Below, piece after piece: positions 46,774-57,690 of a DNA stretch of 64,000 bases. The DNA lies in NCBI GenBank assembly GCA_038501625.1, contig JAZAYU010000034.1, positions 2,438,102 through 2,502,101 of the forward strand. The letters run 5' to 3'. Position 1 is the stretch's first letter; every line of letters begins with the position of its first letter. Origin of the DNA: Corbicula japonica (taxonomy: Eukaryota > Mollusca > Bivalvia > Venerida > Cyrenidae). Below the pieces are notes generated by a model. That model was not told the DNA's origin, did no database searches, and saw nothing but the letters and a program-made list of their open reading frames with translations. The position numbers were made by a program, and so were the translations under genes.

Positions 46774-47397
46774 GCATAAAGAATAATATTTCTTTTTTAA
46801 CCTACATATAATTTTATCACGTAACTGAAATTTTGCAATTTGCATGTAAAAGAGTACCTGAACAACCTGTAAAAGATATTGTAATAACAAATTCATTTAG
46901 ACAGACTTGGTTTATCGGGCAAATGACACAACTGTCTTGGCTTACAAACATATAGTAAACAAAAATACGGAACCCAGTTGGGCCAGATTATTCTCGTGTT
47001 TCACTTTTTCAACATAATAACTTGCATTTCAATTTCATTTAAATCAAGTCAAAATGTTGAAATTTCAAGTTTTTATGCTAAACATTTAAGTGAGTATTTT
47101 GAAAATTCAACTAAATATTTTAAAATTGAAAAATTTTGTATGTTGAAAATTTAAGAGATTAAGTTGAAAAGTGAAACACATTTGTCCGATCCTAATGGGC
47201 TTCTGTATATTTTCTCTTTAACCAGAGAGCAATTAGATTCCTTATTTTCTATGACAAGAGTTAGTGATGTGACGGCTTATCTGGATTTAAACTGTTCGCC
47301 CACCACCACAAAAACTTTTATATGGAAGAAAGTGATAGTAAAATAATTTTAAAATGTAAACGTTTTGATATCCATTATCTGTAAATACATAGAAAAG

Positions 47398-47475
47398 AAC
47401 TTTAAAAGCTAAAGAACACGACCAATATCAACACATTGCTGGCTCGGTTTGATTGAGCCTGTCCATGGACAGTAA
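47398..47475 (-). mobile_element. R2 fragment, minus orientation
   Basis: GAACTTTAAAAGCTAAAGAA, CACGACCAATATC, GGCTCGGTTTGATTGAGCCT, GTCCATGGACAGTAATG. Confidence 0.5.
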
Positions 47476-48222
47476 TGTGACACTGTTTATGGTCACCGTC
47501 ATAATATTATGTACAAAAGATAATGATCGTTAAAATGTTTTCAGTGATTACAGAAATATCAAAAAGGAATTTCCTTTTGGTATTATTATGAAATGTCCAT
47601 GCTGACAAGGCATTATTGATTTTGGCTATCGCAATCGCCTGGGCAGTATTGAAATCCACTGCATAATAAATCAAATTACATCAAGTACAGAATAAAGTAT
47701 ATGTCGGCATTTGTATAATGTCTGCCGTGATGAGAAATGAAGATGTCTTTCTTCGAAACAGCTTCTGCAGCTAATCCAACTGACGACAACCCACGCAGTC
47801 GACAATAAGCATTCAATTAGTGCTTGAAAAAAAGTTCTCTCGGAAGTTAAAAGTCCATCAAGAATCAAAAGTGTTAGTTGATCAGTAAACTTTTAGCATC
47901 GTATAAGGTCATAAAACCTTGTTTTCCTCAAACACATTATTTTCCATTAGCAACAGGCATATCCCTAATATTTTGATGACTGTTTCATACAAGTCATTTA
48001 GCTTCATTAAAACTACATCAATTTTTTTTTAATTTGATAAAATGGCACACTATTCGATTCTATTTTACCTATAAATGACCTAAACATTGAATTTATTTTA
48101 TTTCAAATTAACGTCATGATCTCTTGTATTATGTTTGCATTCAAACCCGTTTCTTGTTTCAGTATAAGAGAAGATCGTTTCGTTCAGATGTATAATAAAT
48201 CTTATCATCCCCATGCTTTCTG

Positions 48223-48425
48223 CAAGCGTTCAAACCTGACGTTGCATTCTTTTGTTTGTCAATTGCTATATTGACCTTTTATTATGGTTACAAGAGCTAT
48301 GTGTCTCCCAACCTTTTTGATGTCACCGAACCTTGGGATAGCCAGAATAATTGCTATAATATATGGCGAATAGACATGTTTGAACGGAGTGATGACTTTT
48401 TTATACGGTGAAATAACCATCGTCC
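48223..48425 (+). pseudogene. Decayed duplicate of SLC6 exon 8
   Basis: The segment aligns with exon 8 (43135-43336) over essentially its whole length. Its start (GCGTTCAAACCTGACGTTGC) parallels the exon start, and the stretch from TTTTTGATG to TGATGA near 48400 aligns without gaps at roughly two identical bases in three. In the frame matching exon 8 it reads FLMSPNLG, then a TAG stop, then TCLNGVMTF where the gene has TCLNDMMIF. Stops and small indels make it non-functional. Sequence at about 47.59-47.83 kb also resembles part of the gene's intron 7, so the duplication included flanking intron. Confidence 0.72.
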
Positions 48426-49107
48426 TCGAATATTTCGATTGTAGCTCAGTGAATTTTGAGCTAATTATTAAGTGTGGTTTTATCCTGTGTTTTATTAATT
48501 TGTGCTGTTGTTATTTCACGAGATATATTAAACAACATATAAATCCTTTTTTTCTTTTACCTCAACGAATAATTAAGACCTGCTACTGAGTTCGTATCAT
48601 AAGAAATTAAAGATACACAAATGTTAATGGACTCTCCGTCGTGATCTCCCATTCGTAAGCAAATCATTCCTTATCATCAATCGGGAAGAAAACACTTTCC
48701 GAAACAACTTTTAATGGTCTTTGTTTGTGCTTCGTTGAAAATAATAGAACACCTAGAACAAAATGGTTAAGTACCAAAACACCCGTTGATTGCAGATTCA
48801 TTTAACAATCGATTTTATTTTATCCCTCATATACTGAAACCTAGTTGATACCTCCATCGTCTTCGCGGCAAAATGCTGGCCGACAACCCATACAGTCCTT
48901 TTTTGTTGATTGTACGTGCTGTCTAGGGACACATGATTAATTATTATTCTGTTCTACTGTTTCGCTTTTGGGGAGGCGGTGTTGTGTTTTTTGTTGTGTT
49001 TTTTGTATCTTTTAGTAGTGGTAAAATGCTACTTTTCATTCTTGTCGGTTGATAATTTCAAAATTGACTTCCGAGAAATAAGTTTTAGGCTAACTAATTA
49101 TCAATTT
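48426..49107. other. Spacer, no gene seen
   Basis: AT-rich sequence between the exon 8 relic and an R1 copy. No exon 9 counterpart could be recognised. Confidence 0.4.
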
Positions 49108-49265
49108 TGCAAAAAAGTAATATATGCATATCAGGAATCGCCACACTCACAAAACACAGCCTCCCCACGCAGCGAAAAAGAAGAGAGGACGAAAGAGAGA
49201 ACATGTTTGTTATAAGTATGTCAATTCAAATAGGACGCCACAAACAATTAACGAGAAAGAGAACC
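49108..49265 (-). mobile_element. R1 fragment, minus orientation, cut by a GC-rich minisatellite
   Basis: R1 3' end (ATATGCATATCAGGAATCGC) through ACAAACAATTAACGAGAAAG and GAGAACCTTTGAG, where the R1 match stops and the 30-bp array begins. Confidence 0.65.
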
Positions 49266-49267
49266 TT

Positions 49268-49392
49268 TGAGATGTGTGAAGTTAGCGGCCTAGCGGCCTG
49301 GCGGCGTGAAGTTAGCGGCCTAGCGGCCTGGCAGCGTGAAGTAAGCGGCCTAGCGGCCTGGCGGCGTAAAGTTAGCGGCCTAGCGGCCTAAA
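49268..49392 (+). repeat. GC-rich 30-bp tandem repeat, 4 units
   Basis: The unit is GTGAAGTTAGCGGCC, TAGCGGCCTGGCGGC. It is strikingly GC-rich against AT-rich surroundings, with GCGGCC repeated within the unit. No coding role inferred, although the frame reads EVSGLAAWRR repeatedly. Confidence 0.9.
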
Positions 49393-50214
49393 CTTAATAT
49401 TTATCATAATTAATGTTCATCTTAAAAACGGCTTGAATTCGATTTTTACAGCAAATAGTTTCATAGAAATAATTGTATTTAAATTAAACTAAAGGAATAA
49501 CTATGCAAGGCAAGATAAAAATCTTCTACATTTAGTTCAAAATGGTTTTCTTATTTTAGGCACAAACACAAAGAAGGCTGAGTGAAGTTTGGACAGGAGC
49601 AATAAACAAGGTGAATGCTATGAACAAATTGAATCAAAGCACTGAAAGTGCTGGAAACCAGCGGAGCGTAACAGAATCAAAATAAAACAATCCCTTAATG
49701 TGCAATGTAACAGGACTTCCAGTTTTATTCCAGCCATTGTAAATATATAATATCTGAACAGAATGAAGAAACTCCTATGGAAGACATGCCATATGTTTGC
49801 AAAAATGCAAAAACCACTCATAATAAAACTGGTCAAAATATTTAACAAGATGGTCCATAGGACCCTAGATCGCTCGCCTGTCAACAACTGCTCAAGAGTC
49901 AGTGGATGCAAATGCAATTGTCATTATAGCTTTCTTTGGCTCTTTCAATGGCCATAACTCTGGAATCCCTTATGGAATCTAGCCGGTTCAATAAAGGAAC
50001 CAAGATGTTATATAAACTCAATTATTGTACAAGTCTGATTAAATTCAAATCGAAAATGAAGCTGCTTTTGTGCAGACAGGGTCTAAATAGTTTATTTTGG
50101 CACTTAACTCCGGAACCCATAATGCAATATGGCAATTTCAAGAAAGGAACAAAGATCTTATGGTAATGGAAGTGAATATCAGACCAAAATTAAGACCACT
50201 AGAATGCAGACAAG
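49393..50214. other. Spacer, no gene seen
   Basis: AT-rich; the segment from about 49930 (ATGGCCATAACTCTGGAATC) looks like the start of the same molluscan dispersed repeat that continues at 50215. Confidence 0.35.
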
Positions 50215-50480
50215 CTTTTATTATAACTTGACCTAGTGACCTAGTTTTCAAGGTCATATGACCCAGTTTCGAAATTGACCTAGATATCATTGAGATAAAC
50301 ATTCTTACTAAGCTTGAAGAAGATCGAACCAAAATTTAGACCTCTCGACTGCGGACAAGGTTTTTCTATAATTTGACCTAGTAACCTAGTTTTCAAGGTC
50401 ATATGACCCAGTTTTTAATCCGACCTAGATATCATTGAGATATACATTCTGACCAAGTTTGAAGAAGATCGGATAAAAAT
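50215..50480 (+). repeat. Molluscan 'GACCTAGTGACCTAG' repeat, two units of about 130 bp
   Basis: TTGACCTAGTGACCTAGTTT, TCAAGGTCATATGACCCAGT, GACCTAGATATCATTGAGAT, GAAGAAGATCG occurs twice, at about 50225 and 50372. This dispersed repeat is one I associate with bivalve genomes. Confidence 0.8.
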
Positions 50481-50611
50481 TAAGCAGCTAGAGTGCTGCC
50501 AACAATTGTGAAAGGACGCAGGACAAAAGGCGATTACAAAAGTACACCCTGTCACTATTTGACAGATGAGCTAAAAAGTAATTTTAGGAGAACTACTGTA
50601 ATAAATGAAAA

Positions 50612-50790
50612 AAGGAACATTAAAAGCAATCGAACAGGACAAATACAAAAATATTACAGGCCAAGTTTGATCAAGCAATATCAGGATTAAAATGCATCAC
50701 TGTCTAGAATGCCTAGCCATGGTTGTAATGCAACTCAATATTTACACAAGTACAAATTTTGATTCATTCCAAACAGTGGAGTGCATGTCA
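50612..50790 (-). mobile_element. R2 fragment, minus orientation, degenerate
   Basis: GGAACATTAAAAGCAATCGA, ACAGGACAAATACAAAAATA, GCAACTCAATATTTACACAA, TTTTGATTCATTCCAAAC. The reading frame over it (50692-51024) is not taken as a gene. Confidence 0.45.
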
Positions 50791-51299
50791 GGATGCTTAA
50801 CAGTAGTTGAACTTGATGATGGTAATATAATTTTATATCCATTCTTTATAGCAATGCCAATGCCTTATAAATTTCATTTAGTAAATGAAAGAGGCACAAC
50901 AAATGTTTTGTGTCAATTTAAGTATGAACATTGTTGGGTTAGCAAAATTATATTTATTTCTTATATTATTATAACTTATTTCTTTTCTTTGTATTTCTCT
51001 TTATTATTTCCACTTTCAAAGTAATTACACAGGGACCCTGTGAAAGGCTATTTGATCTTGGTTTTATGTATAACAATATGTCACAGGGGGTCAGCATTAT
51101 GTTAATGTAATCATATTTTAATGAAGTGTCCAACCTAATAAATCAGATAAAGGGGCTCTTTATATTCATTTCATTAGCACAGCCCTTAACAGACACTCTT
51201 TCCCCCCCCCCTGTTATCTGTCAACTCTATTTAGACTTTTTTAATGCATGTGAGGCATCCATCTGATCTGATCCACACACTTTGAATCTTGATCCAGTG

Positions 51300-52755
51300 A
51301 TTTCAATTGATGCAGATTCTTGCATCTTAATGCAAACAAATTTGATTTTTTTCCACTTTTGACCCCACCTAATTTTGAGCTTGGGGTCATTTTGATGCAC
51401 ATAAACTTTTAAAAAGTGGTTTACTTTTGCAAGAATGAGGATAAGTATTGAGGATATTGCATTTTTAATATTAAGTTAATACTTACTTAACTCTTGCAAA
51501 TTAATTATAAGTAATACATGTGTAAGTATCACTTAATGCAAGATATGACTTGTGAAGATCTGGTTTTGACCCATTGAAAATTCTCAACAGGGGTCAAATG
51601 ACTCCTGGTTTTCAAAAGCAACTGAAATCGCTGCTTGATCAGAAAGTACATGAATCTAAAAAATCTAAACATGAACAGACTCTGACCAGCCTCCACTGAT
51701 ATGCAAGTTGATATGGTCTAACCTTGTCACACATGGAATAAAAGCTGTATCCATGTATGCCCCTTTATACTGACTTATGCATAATAATTTGTGTCTACTT
51801 ACATGGAAAAAGTAGACATAAAACATGGAATACTTGTGTTTTGCACAGAAAATCCATTTCTAACTTTAACCCTTAAACCATATAATATGCACCTTAAGTT
51901 TATGGCATGGGCAGTGTAGAAATAGATCACCCTGCATCTCCGTGCTGCTTGATCAGGATCTGCAATGTTTAATTTTAGATTCATAAGGTTATTTCTTTAA
52001 GATGTGACCAATGTAAGTCCTGATCAGATGGCACAAATATTTAGTCTGATCCGGATCTACACTAGATGCACATGCAATAAAAGGCATATATATGGCAGAA
52101 AGGGGCACTATATCAATCATTTTTAGTTATGCCCCTTAGAATGACATGAACAATCTTTCTTAATGAATATTATCATCTTCAACTAAAATCTATTTCAGAA
52201 ATTACTCTACTTCATAAAGCTATTTCAGTTACTAACTAAGTTAATGCATATAATATATTGCTAGTCAGAAATATTAACACTTTATATGCCATTTAACTCA
52301 AAAATTATTTTATTAGAAGATATAATTCAGGGACACTAGATGCAGATTCTTGCATTTTGATGCAAGCTTTTTTTTTCAAATTTAACAGCCCCCTCCCCCA
52401 CCATTTTGAGTTTGGAGTCATTTTGATGTTGGAGAATTTAAAAAAGTGGTCAATTTTTACAATATTAGTGATTAATATTGTGCACATGTCTATCGCATTT
52501 TAATCCTTTACTTTTGGCCGATTGTGAATCCACTAAAATGAGATGAAAATGACTTATTTTCAGATTTAGCACATAGAGGAACCCCTGGATAAGAATTGTA
52601 TTTTCTTTTAAATATGTTTTTTTCTTCACAAATGTATCACAGCCAATGAGCCGGCGACTGTTCTTTGCTTGTTAAAAGAGTCTTTTAAGCAGGGATTTCA
52701 AAAGCTTTTGAAAACCAGGGGTTGTTTGAACCCTGTTGAGATTTTTTAAGGGGTC
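51300..52755. repeat. Composite of direct and inverted repeats
   Basis: A GATGCAGATTCTTGCAT...GGGGTCATTTTGATG block at about 51310-51420 recurs in the same orientation at 52340-52450. A CAAGATATGAC...CTCAACAGGGGTCAAA...TGGTTTTCAAAAGC block at about 51540-51640 recurs inverted at about 52680-52790. No ORF; it looks like a decayed element or nested insertions. Confidence 0.65.
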
Positions 52756-54155
52756 ATAATCAAATAGTTTCTAGTCATATCTTGTGTTGATTGAACTAAA
52801 ACTACTTATAAAAGTGCTTTTACTTCATTTAAATATATGACAGTATACGTTCAGTGGTCAAATAAGTATTACAGATCTATTGATATGTGAAACCCCTGAG
52901 GTGGGAAATCAAGTCAGTGGTTAATTTGCAAGTTTATTCTACACTGATTGTCATAAATTTGTCTTGTAACTGAGATTGTTACCTAGCGAAAACTAGGTAA
53001 TTTAAAAATTAAAAATACCGGTTTCCCTATGTGATCTTTCTCTCAAATATTATTTAGTAAGAAATTAAATACATGTGACTAAGATAATCTGATAAGAAAA
53101 TTAGTAATTTGAAAAAGTTCAATTTTAAGAAAAAAAATCTAATTACATGTGTTGCTGTTTCTTCATCTTTCATTGTCAAAATCAAAAAGTGGCTCCAAAA
53201 CAGTTATTCATTATTTTAAAAATACCTATATCTACCAAGTGATAACTTAAAAATTACATTTTTTGCAATGGCATAAAAATTAATGACTTAATTAGATTAA
53301 TTAATTTACGGAATTTTACGTTACAGTCTTCCTGCGATAAACCGAATTGTTCACACATTACGTAAAAGAGCGTTGAAATTCGGAATTTTAACGCACTATT
53401 CTTGATATGCAGTTTCCACCTTTTTTTTTTACAGAAGAAAGCCCGCAACGTTAGATAACGGGTTTTACAGTTATTTATCGGGTTTCTTACCATGTTTAAA
53501 ATTCCGAATTTCATTAAAAGGTAGAATACCGGTAACAGACAAAAGCGTATATGCTTTATTCAAACATACAATTATCAACGGACATTAAAAAATTTTACGC
53601 AGATTTACGTTATGGGTTTTAAAATCATGAAAAAAGCACACGTTTAAATACGTTTCGGGCGTCCTCCAGTAAAACAGGGTCGGGTTTTGGGAAGTCAAAA
53701 TTTTGTCACGTTTAAATACGTTACGGACGTACGTCCGGAAAACAGGGTCAGGCGCGGAAAGGATATGGCAGATTCAGAGAGATAAAAAAATTTTGTCGAT
53801 GTCTGTGTTTATCCTTCCAGGATTTCGCATACTATCTCCCATGTTAGTTCCACTTCCGAAAAAAAAACACATTTGGCATCATTTTAATAACTTTCACAAT
53901 TAAAATTCGCACAAAAGTTTAGCTAGACAGTCTATAGAGCGCTCTATTTGTTGAAACAAAATCTTCGAAAGTGTTCAATGTTTTAGATAAACACAATCGA
54001 GGGGAGATCACTGGAGGTGAGCTAAACCCCGTACGTAAAACTATCGACGCGTTATATATTTTGAATAAAGCAAACATACACCCCTCAAAATACTGAAATA
54101 CTTCAAAATTTTTGCACGTTGTCAGAATATGCGTTCAGAATATTGCCATTTGACG
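52756..54155. other. Spacer with minor repeats
   Basis: Contains a perfect short hairpin TTACCTAG-CGAAAA-CTAGGTAA at about 52979-53000 and a ~68-bp direct duplication (CACGTTTAAATACGTT...ACAGGGTC) at 53639-53745. No supportable gene. Confidence 0.4.
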
Positions 54156-54159
54156 GTGC

Positions 54160-54392
54160 ATAGAATCACCGAAAACAACCGAATAACCGAAAAAGACCGA
54201 ATAAGACCGAAAAGGGGACCGAATGCGATTAAAAATTGAATTTATACATAAATTATACATTGGCATTTATTTTAAAAGTGGTATTTTTATACAAAAATAA
54301 TGTTTTTTGGTCCACTTTTCAGTCTTTTTCGGTGTTTTCGGTTGTTTTCGATCTTAGTCGGTGTTTTTGGTCGTTTTCGGTGATTCTATTCA
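54160..54392. mobile_element. Foldback/MITE-like element with ACCGAAAA motifs
   Basis: Left end ATAGAATCACCGAAAACAAC and right end TTTTCGGTGATTCTAT are reverse complements. Both subterminal regions repeat the ACCGAAAA/TTTTCGGT motif several times around an AT-rich centre. Confidence 0.75.
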
Positions 54393-54721
54393 CCCGCCAT
54401 TTGACGTCATTATGAATGTCTTACAAATACGCAGTTTATTTGATCATATATATCGATAATATCAGTACGCCTTTGTTGCTTTCATTTAGAAAGCGTTTTA
54501 CTGATTATTCTTTAAAAGCAATCAATTTAAATGATCGTTAACAACTGATTTTCTATGATTGCTTTTGGAACTCTTTTCTGACGTCTACCGGAAGCTGTAC
54601 TTCGACTTTTTCATTTGAGCTCACCTGCTGAAAGGTCTGTGATTTCGGATCTCAATCTCTATAGCCAACGGTAAACAGGTTCAGCGCAACTCAGAGACCT
54701 ACATTATATTCTAGGGCTGCA

Positions 54722-54818
54722 GGTTATAAAACTGAGATAAGAAACCAGTCCCAAATCTCAAGCATCTGATTGGCTGAAATGGCAATCAGATGCTCAAGAT
54801 TTGAGACTGGTTTCCGGA
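54722..54818. mobile_element. P1 palindromic element
   Basis: GGTTATAAAACTGAGATAAG, CATCTGATTGGCTGAAATGG, then a shortened right arm AATCAGATGCTCAAGATTTG. Confidence 0.7.
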
Positions 54819-54949
54819 TGTGCCGGCTGATCTGGATCTAAACTGTTGGCACAAGCAATAAAGCTGTATCATTTGGAAGAAAGGGTTAAATCACACCTAA
54901 GGTAAGCTTATTCCTGTTGCGAGTGGATCTGTTACCAGTGCACACGATC

Positions 54950-55006
54950 ATAAACTAAAGCTGGAGACCAGTCTCAAATCTCAAGCATCTTATTGGCTGA
55001 AATGTG
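54950..55006. mobile_element. P1 half-element
   Basis: GATCATAAACTAAAGCTGGA through CATCTTATTGGCTGAAAT; the opposite arm is missing. Confidence 0.6.
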
Positions 55007-55446
55007 CTTGTTCTCGAGCCATACATTGACATGAAATTCCCCTGTAGCCAACCTAGTATATTCAAAAATAAAACGGTCGTATCTGATCGTAGCTGATCTC
55101 TATATTAAATAATTGTGTAAGACTTAAACATATATCGTTACTTTTAAAAAAGTGAAATACGCATGTAAGACCATGTAGTTCACGAAACGTTTATAACACG
55201 CGTGTTAAAAACAAAATTTATGTAAAAGTAAAACGATTTTGTATGTAAAACAAACATACTTTAATTAAATTAATGAAAAGAAAAATCTAAACTTGATGTC
55301 ACTTTCATTCCTTAGCAACCCTCCGCTATGGTTGGTAGCCATGCAGACTATTAGCCTGCCTGAATGACGGACAGACAAAGAGCAAACCTAAAGTCCCCAC
55401 CCGGTAAACATTTAGGGGACTTATAATTGGCATACACCAGACCCCG

Positions 55447-55555
55447 ATGATAAAACTGAGAATGGAAACTTAAGGATCTGGTTGGTCGCCATTTCAGCCA
55501 ATCAGGTGCTTGAGATTTAAAACTGGTATCCTGATTTAGCTTTATGATCTTTGGC
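55447..55555. mobile_element. P1 palindromic element
   Basis: GATAAAACTGAGAATGGAAA, GGTTGGTCGCCATTTCAGCC, AATCAGGTGCTTGAGATTTA, ending TTTATGATC. Confidence 0.7.
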
Positions 55556-57120
55556 CGAGATGTTGTGGAAGCTTTTCAAGATCGTCTGCTGGACCTGGTT
55601 AAGCTTTATGTAATAGTAAACCTCGAACCTGAAACTAGTACAAGGCCTTTAAAAATCCATAATTCTTACTTGATAACCTAAACAGTTAATTAAAGACTAA
55701 GAGAAAACACCCAACGCCAACCAAACGAAAACCTGAAATCAAAGAAATCATTTATTAACAATTTTCGTTGAATTAAATTGGTTATTTCCAAAAATACCGT
55801 TACATTTAAACTTTCAAAACTTTTACCAAAGATCTGACTATGCTTTCACATTGCTTGTTCAAATTAATACCCATGGTTCCTGGTCCCCCTTCTTACTTGC
55901 ACAAAAATATTCAACTAGAATAGAAATCGTTAACTGATACGAGAGAAATGCATACTGTGGTATCTAAGCACAAAGTATTGATTTTTCCACTGTCACAATT
56001 ATTTTTGGAAACAATTGTAACGCGACTACATTTTCACATTGAATTTACAGTGATAAAATACATAATATATAACCACGTATCGATGTAGAATGTACTGAAG
56101 CTTAAATGTCCAAAAACAAGTGGCAAGGCGCTTCCAAATTTTTAAACATGTCAACGCAAGTGTCATCAGAAAGCAGCATATGCCGATGTTAGGGTTATGG
56201 GATTATAGGATGATAGATGGTATCATGGGTAATTAGGGGCTGGCTATAGGAGTTCAATATAGATAATGCAGTGCTGTGAACGTATATGATTACAGAATTT
56301 ACGAAAAAGTGATTATAAAAACGCATGCCTTTTTCTAAACAATTGCCAATACGGTTGGGTTATCACTCTTAATTTGTCCACAAAACGCTCTTGATTTGCA
56401 CAGAAAAAATGGTATGAAAGCGACGAACACTGTTTGTTGTAAATTCTGTAACCTTACATGTTCAGTGTAGATTGTGTTTGTGTTAGTGGTAAAACGGCTG
56501 ATGCTGCTTCTTCTGGCAGAATCTCTAGCATTCGGAACTATGCTAATGGACAAAAGTCTTCTCCGGACTACAATTAGCAACATATTTCTCTACCTGCACT
56601 ACTGGCTCAAATTAAATAAGTCTTTTCTCATTAAATGCATATGAATGTCCTCTTTCCATCGATACATAATTTATGATTGTGCGATAAAAACTTCTCGCGT
56701 TTAAAATATATAATGGAAAACCGTACCGGATAAGACTTTTTTTGGAATAGAGGTGAGTTTAGAAAAATCGCACCGTCTATTTTTCGCCAACGTTAATATT
56801 CTGAAGTTATTTTGGATAGTTTCTCATGTAATACTCATTTCAATAATTGTTTGATTTTGCAAGTAGGAAGTATTATCCGCTTATAGCGGGGGTCTTGGTG
56901 GCTACCAGCCACCTCATTGTTGCCAGGTTCTGGGCCTTTAATTTTCTTTTAAAAAGAACCTGGCTTTTAATTTCATTGAAATGATGTTTTAGCGAAATAT
57001 CGATAATTTTGTTAAATGCTCTGTCTTAAAAATCAAATATTGTAAAATCTCAAATGAGAATATTTTTGAGATTGAAAAAAATTAAGAGCAAGTAAATTGA
57101 AAAGGAACCAAAGATTGCCA
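55556..57120. other. Spacer, no gene seen
   Basis: AT-rich, with no exon or repeat that I could support on either strand apart from a short CAGGTTCTGG/AGAACCTGG inverted pair near 56925-56965. Confidence 0.4.
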
Positions 57121-57149
57121 ACGATGATGACGACGATGATGATGATAAA

Positions 57150-57184
<35 letters not shown>
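57121..57184 (+). repeat. (GAT)n microsatellite
   Basis: ACGATGATGACGACGATGAT followed by an uninterrupted GAT run, ending GATAAAATAAATA. Confidence 0.95.
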
Positions 57185-57185
<1 letters not shown>

Positions 57186-57690
57186 AAAATAAATAAAGGC
57201 CACTCATTAACATTACAACCATACACAATGATAATAGTAATGTTATTTTCAATCAGAACTTTGAAACCACGATAACAACATTTAAAGGACTGCCTAGAAT
57301 GGTCAAAAGCTCAAAGAACAAAGACTTGGCGAAACGTGCTCTGGATAAGACTATTGAGAGACTTACAAACGGAAAAGGAGACCCCTACCGTATATACCTA
57401 TGTTGAAGACATCAAAATCTTTACTGCTAAAATACCTGGAGAAAAAAAGTAATTATGCAGTTTAATAACAAAGGTCGTTATCCCAATGATATAATTTATC
57501 TATGTAACAACAGAACAGACAGAGGTTTCTTATTATCGAATTTAAAACTGTTAATGTTCTAGACATTTTAAGTCAAAAGTTTAAGCACAGAAACAGAATT
57601 AAGTTAAGCATTTAAGAAATTTTATGATCGGGGGCCTATAAGACGTCTCAGCATTGAAAATCCCTTGAAAAGTTACCTTGATTAGCGTTG
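57185..57690. other. Spacer with a coding-like stretch
   Basis: At about 57257-57406 the plus strand reads FETTITTFKGLPRMVKSSKN, KDLAKRALDKTIERLTNGKG before TGA. It has a plausible composition but no recognised family and no clear splice borders. Otherwise AT-rich. Confidence 0.25.

Larger units (their letters stand above)
46111..48222. other. SLC6 3' flank
   Basis: 3' UTR of the SLC6 gene, a candidate poly(A) signal, an R2 fragment, and intron-7-like sequence at about 47590-47830 that precedes the exon 8 pseudo-copy. No further gene supported. Confidence 0.45.

Noticed and set aside
47164..47346. 60-residue frame (SLTREQLDSLFSMTRVSDV)
   Set aside because: Composition is somewhat protein-like, but there are no splice partners, no family match and it is surrounded by decayed repeats.
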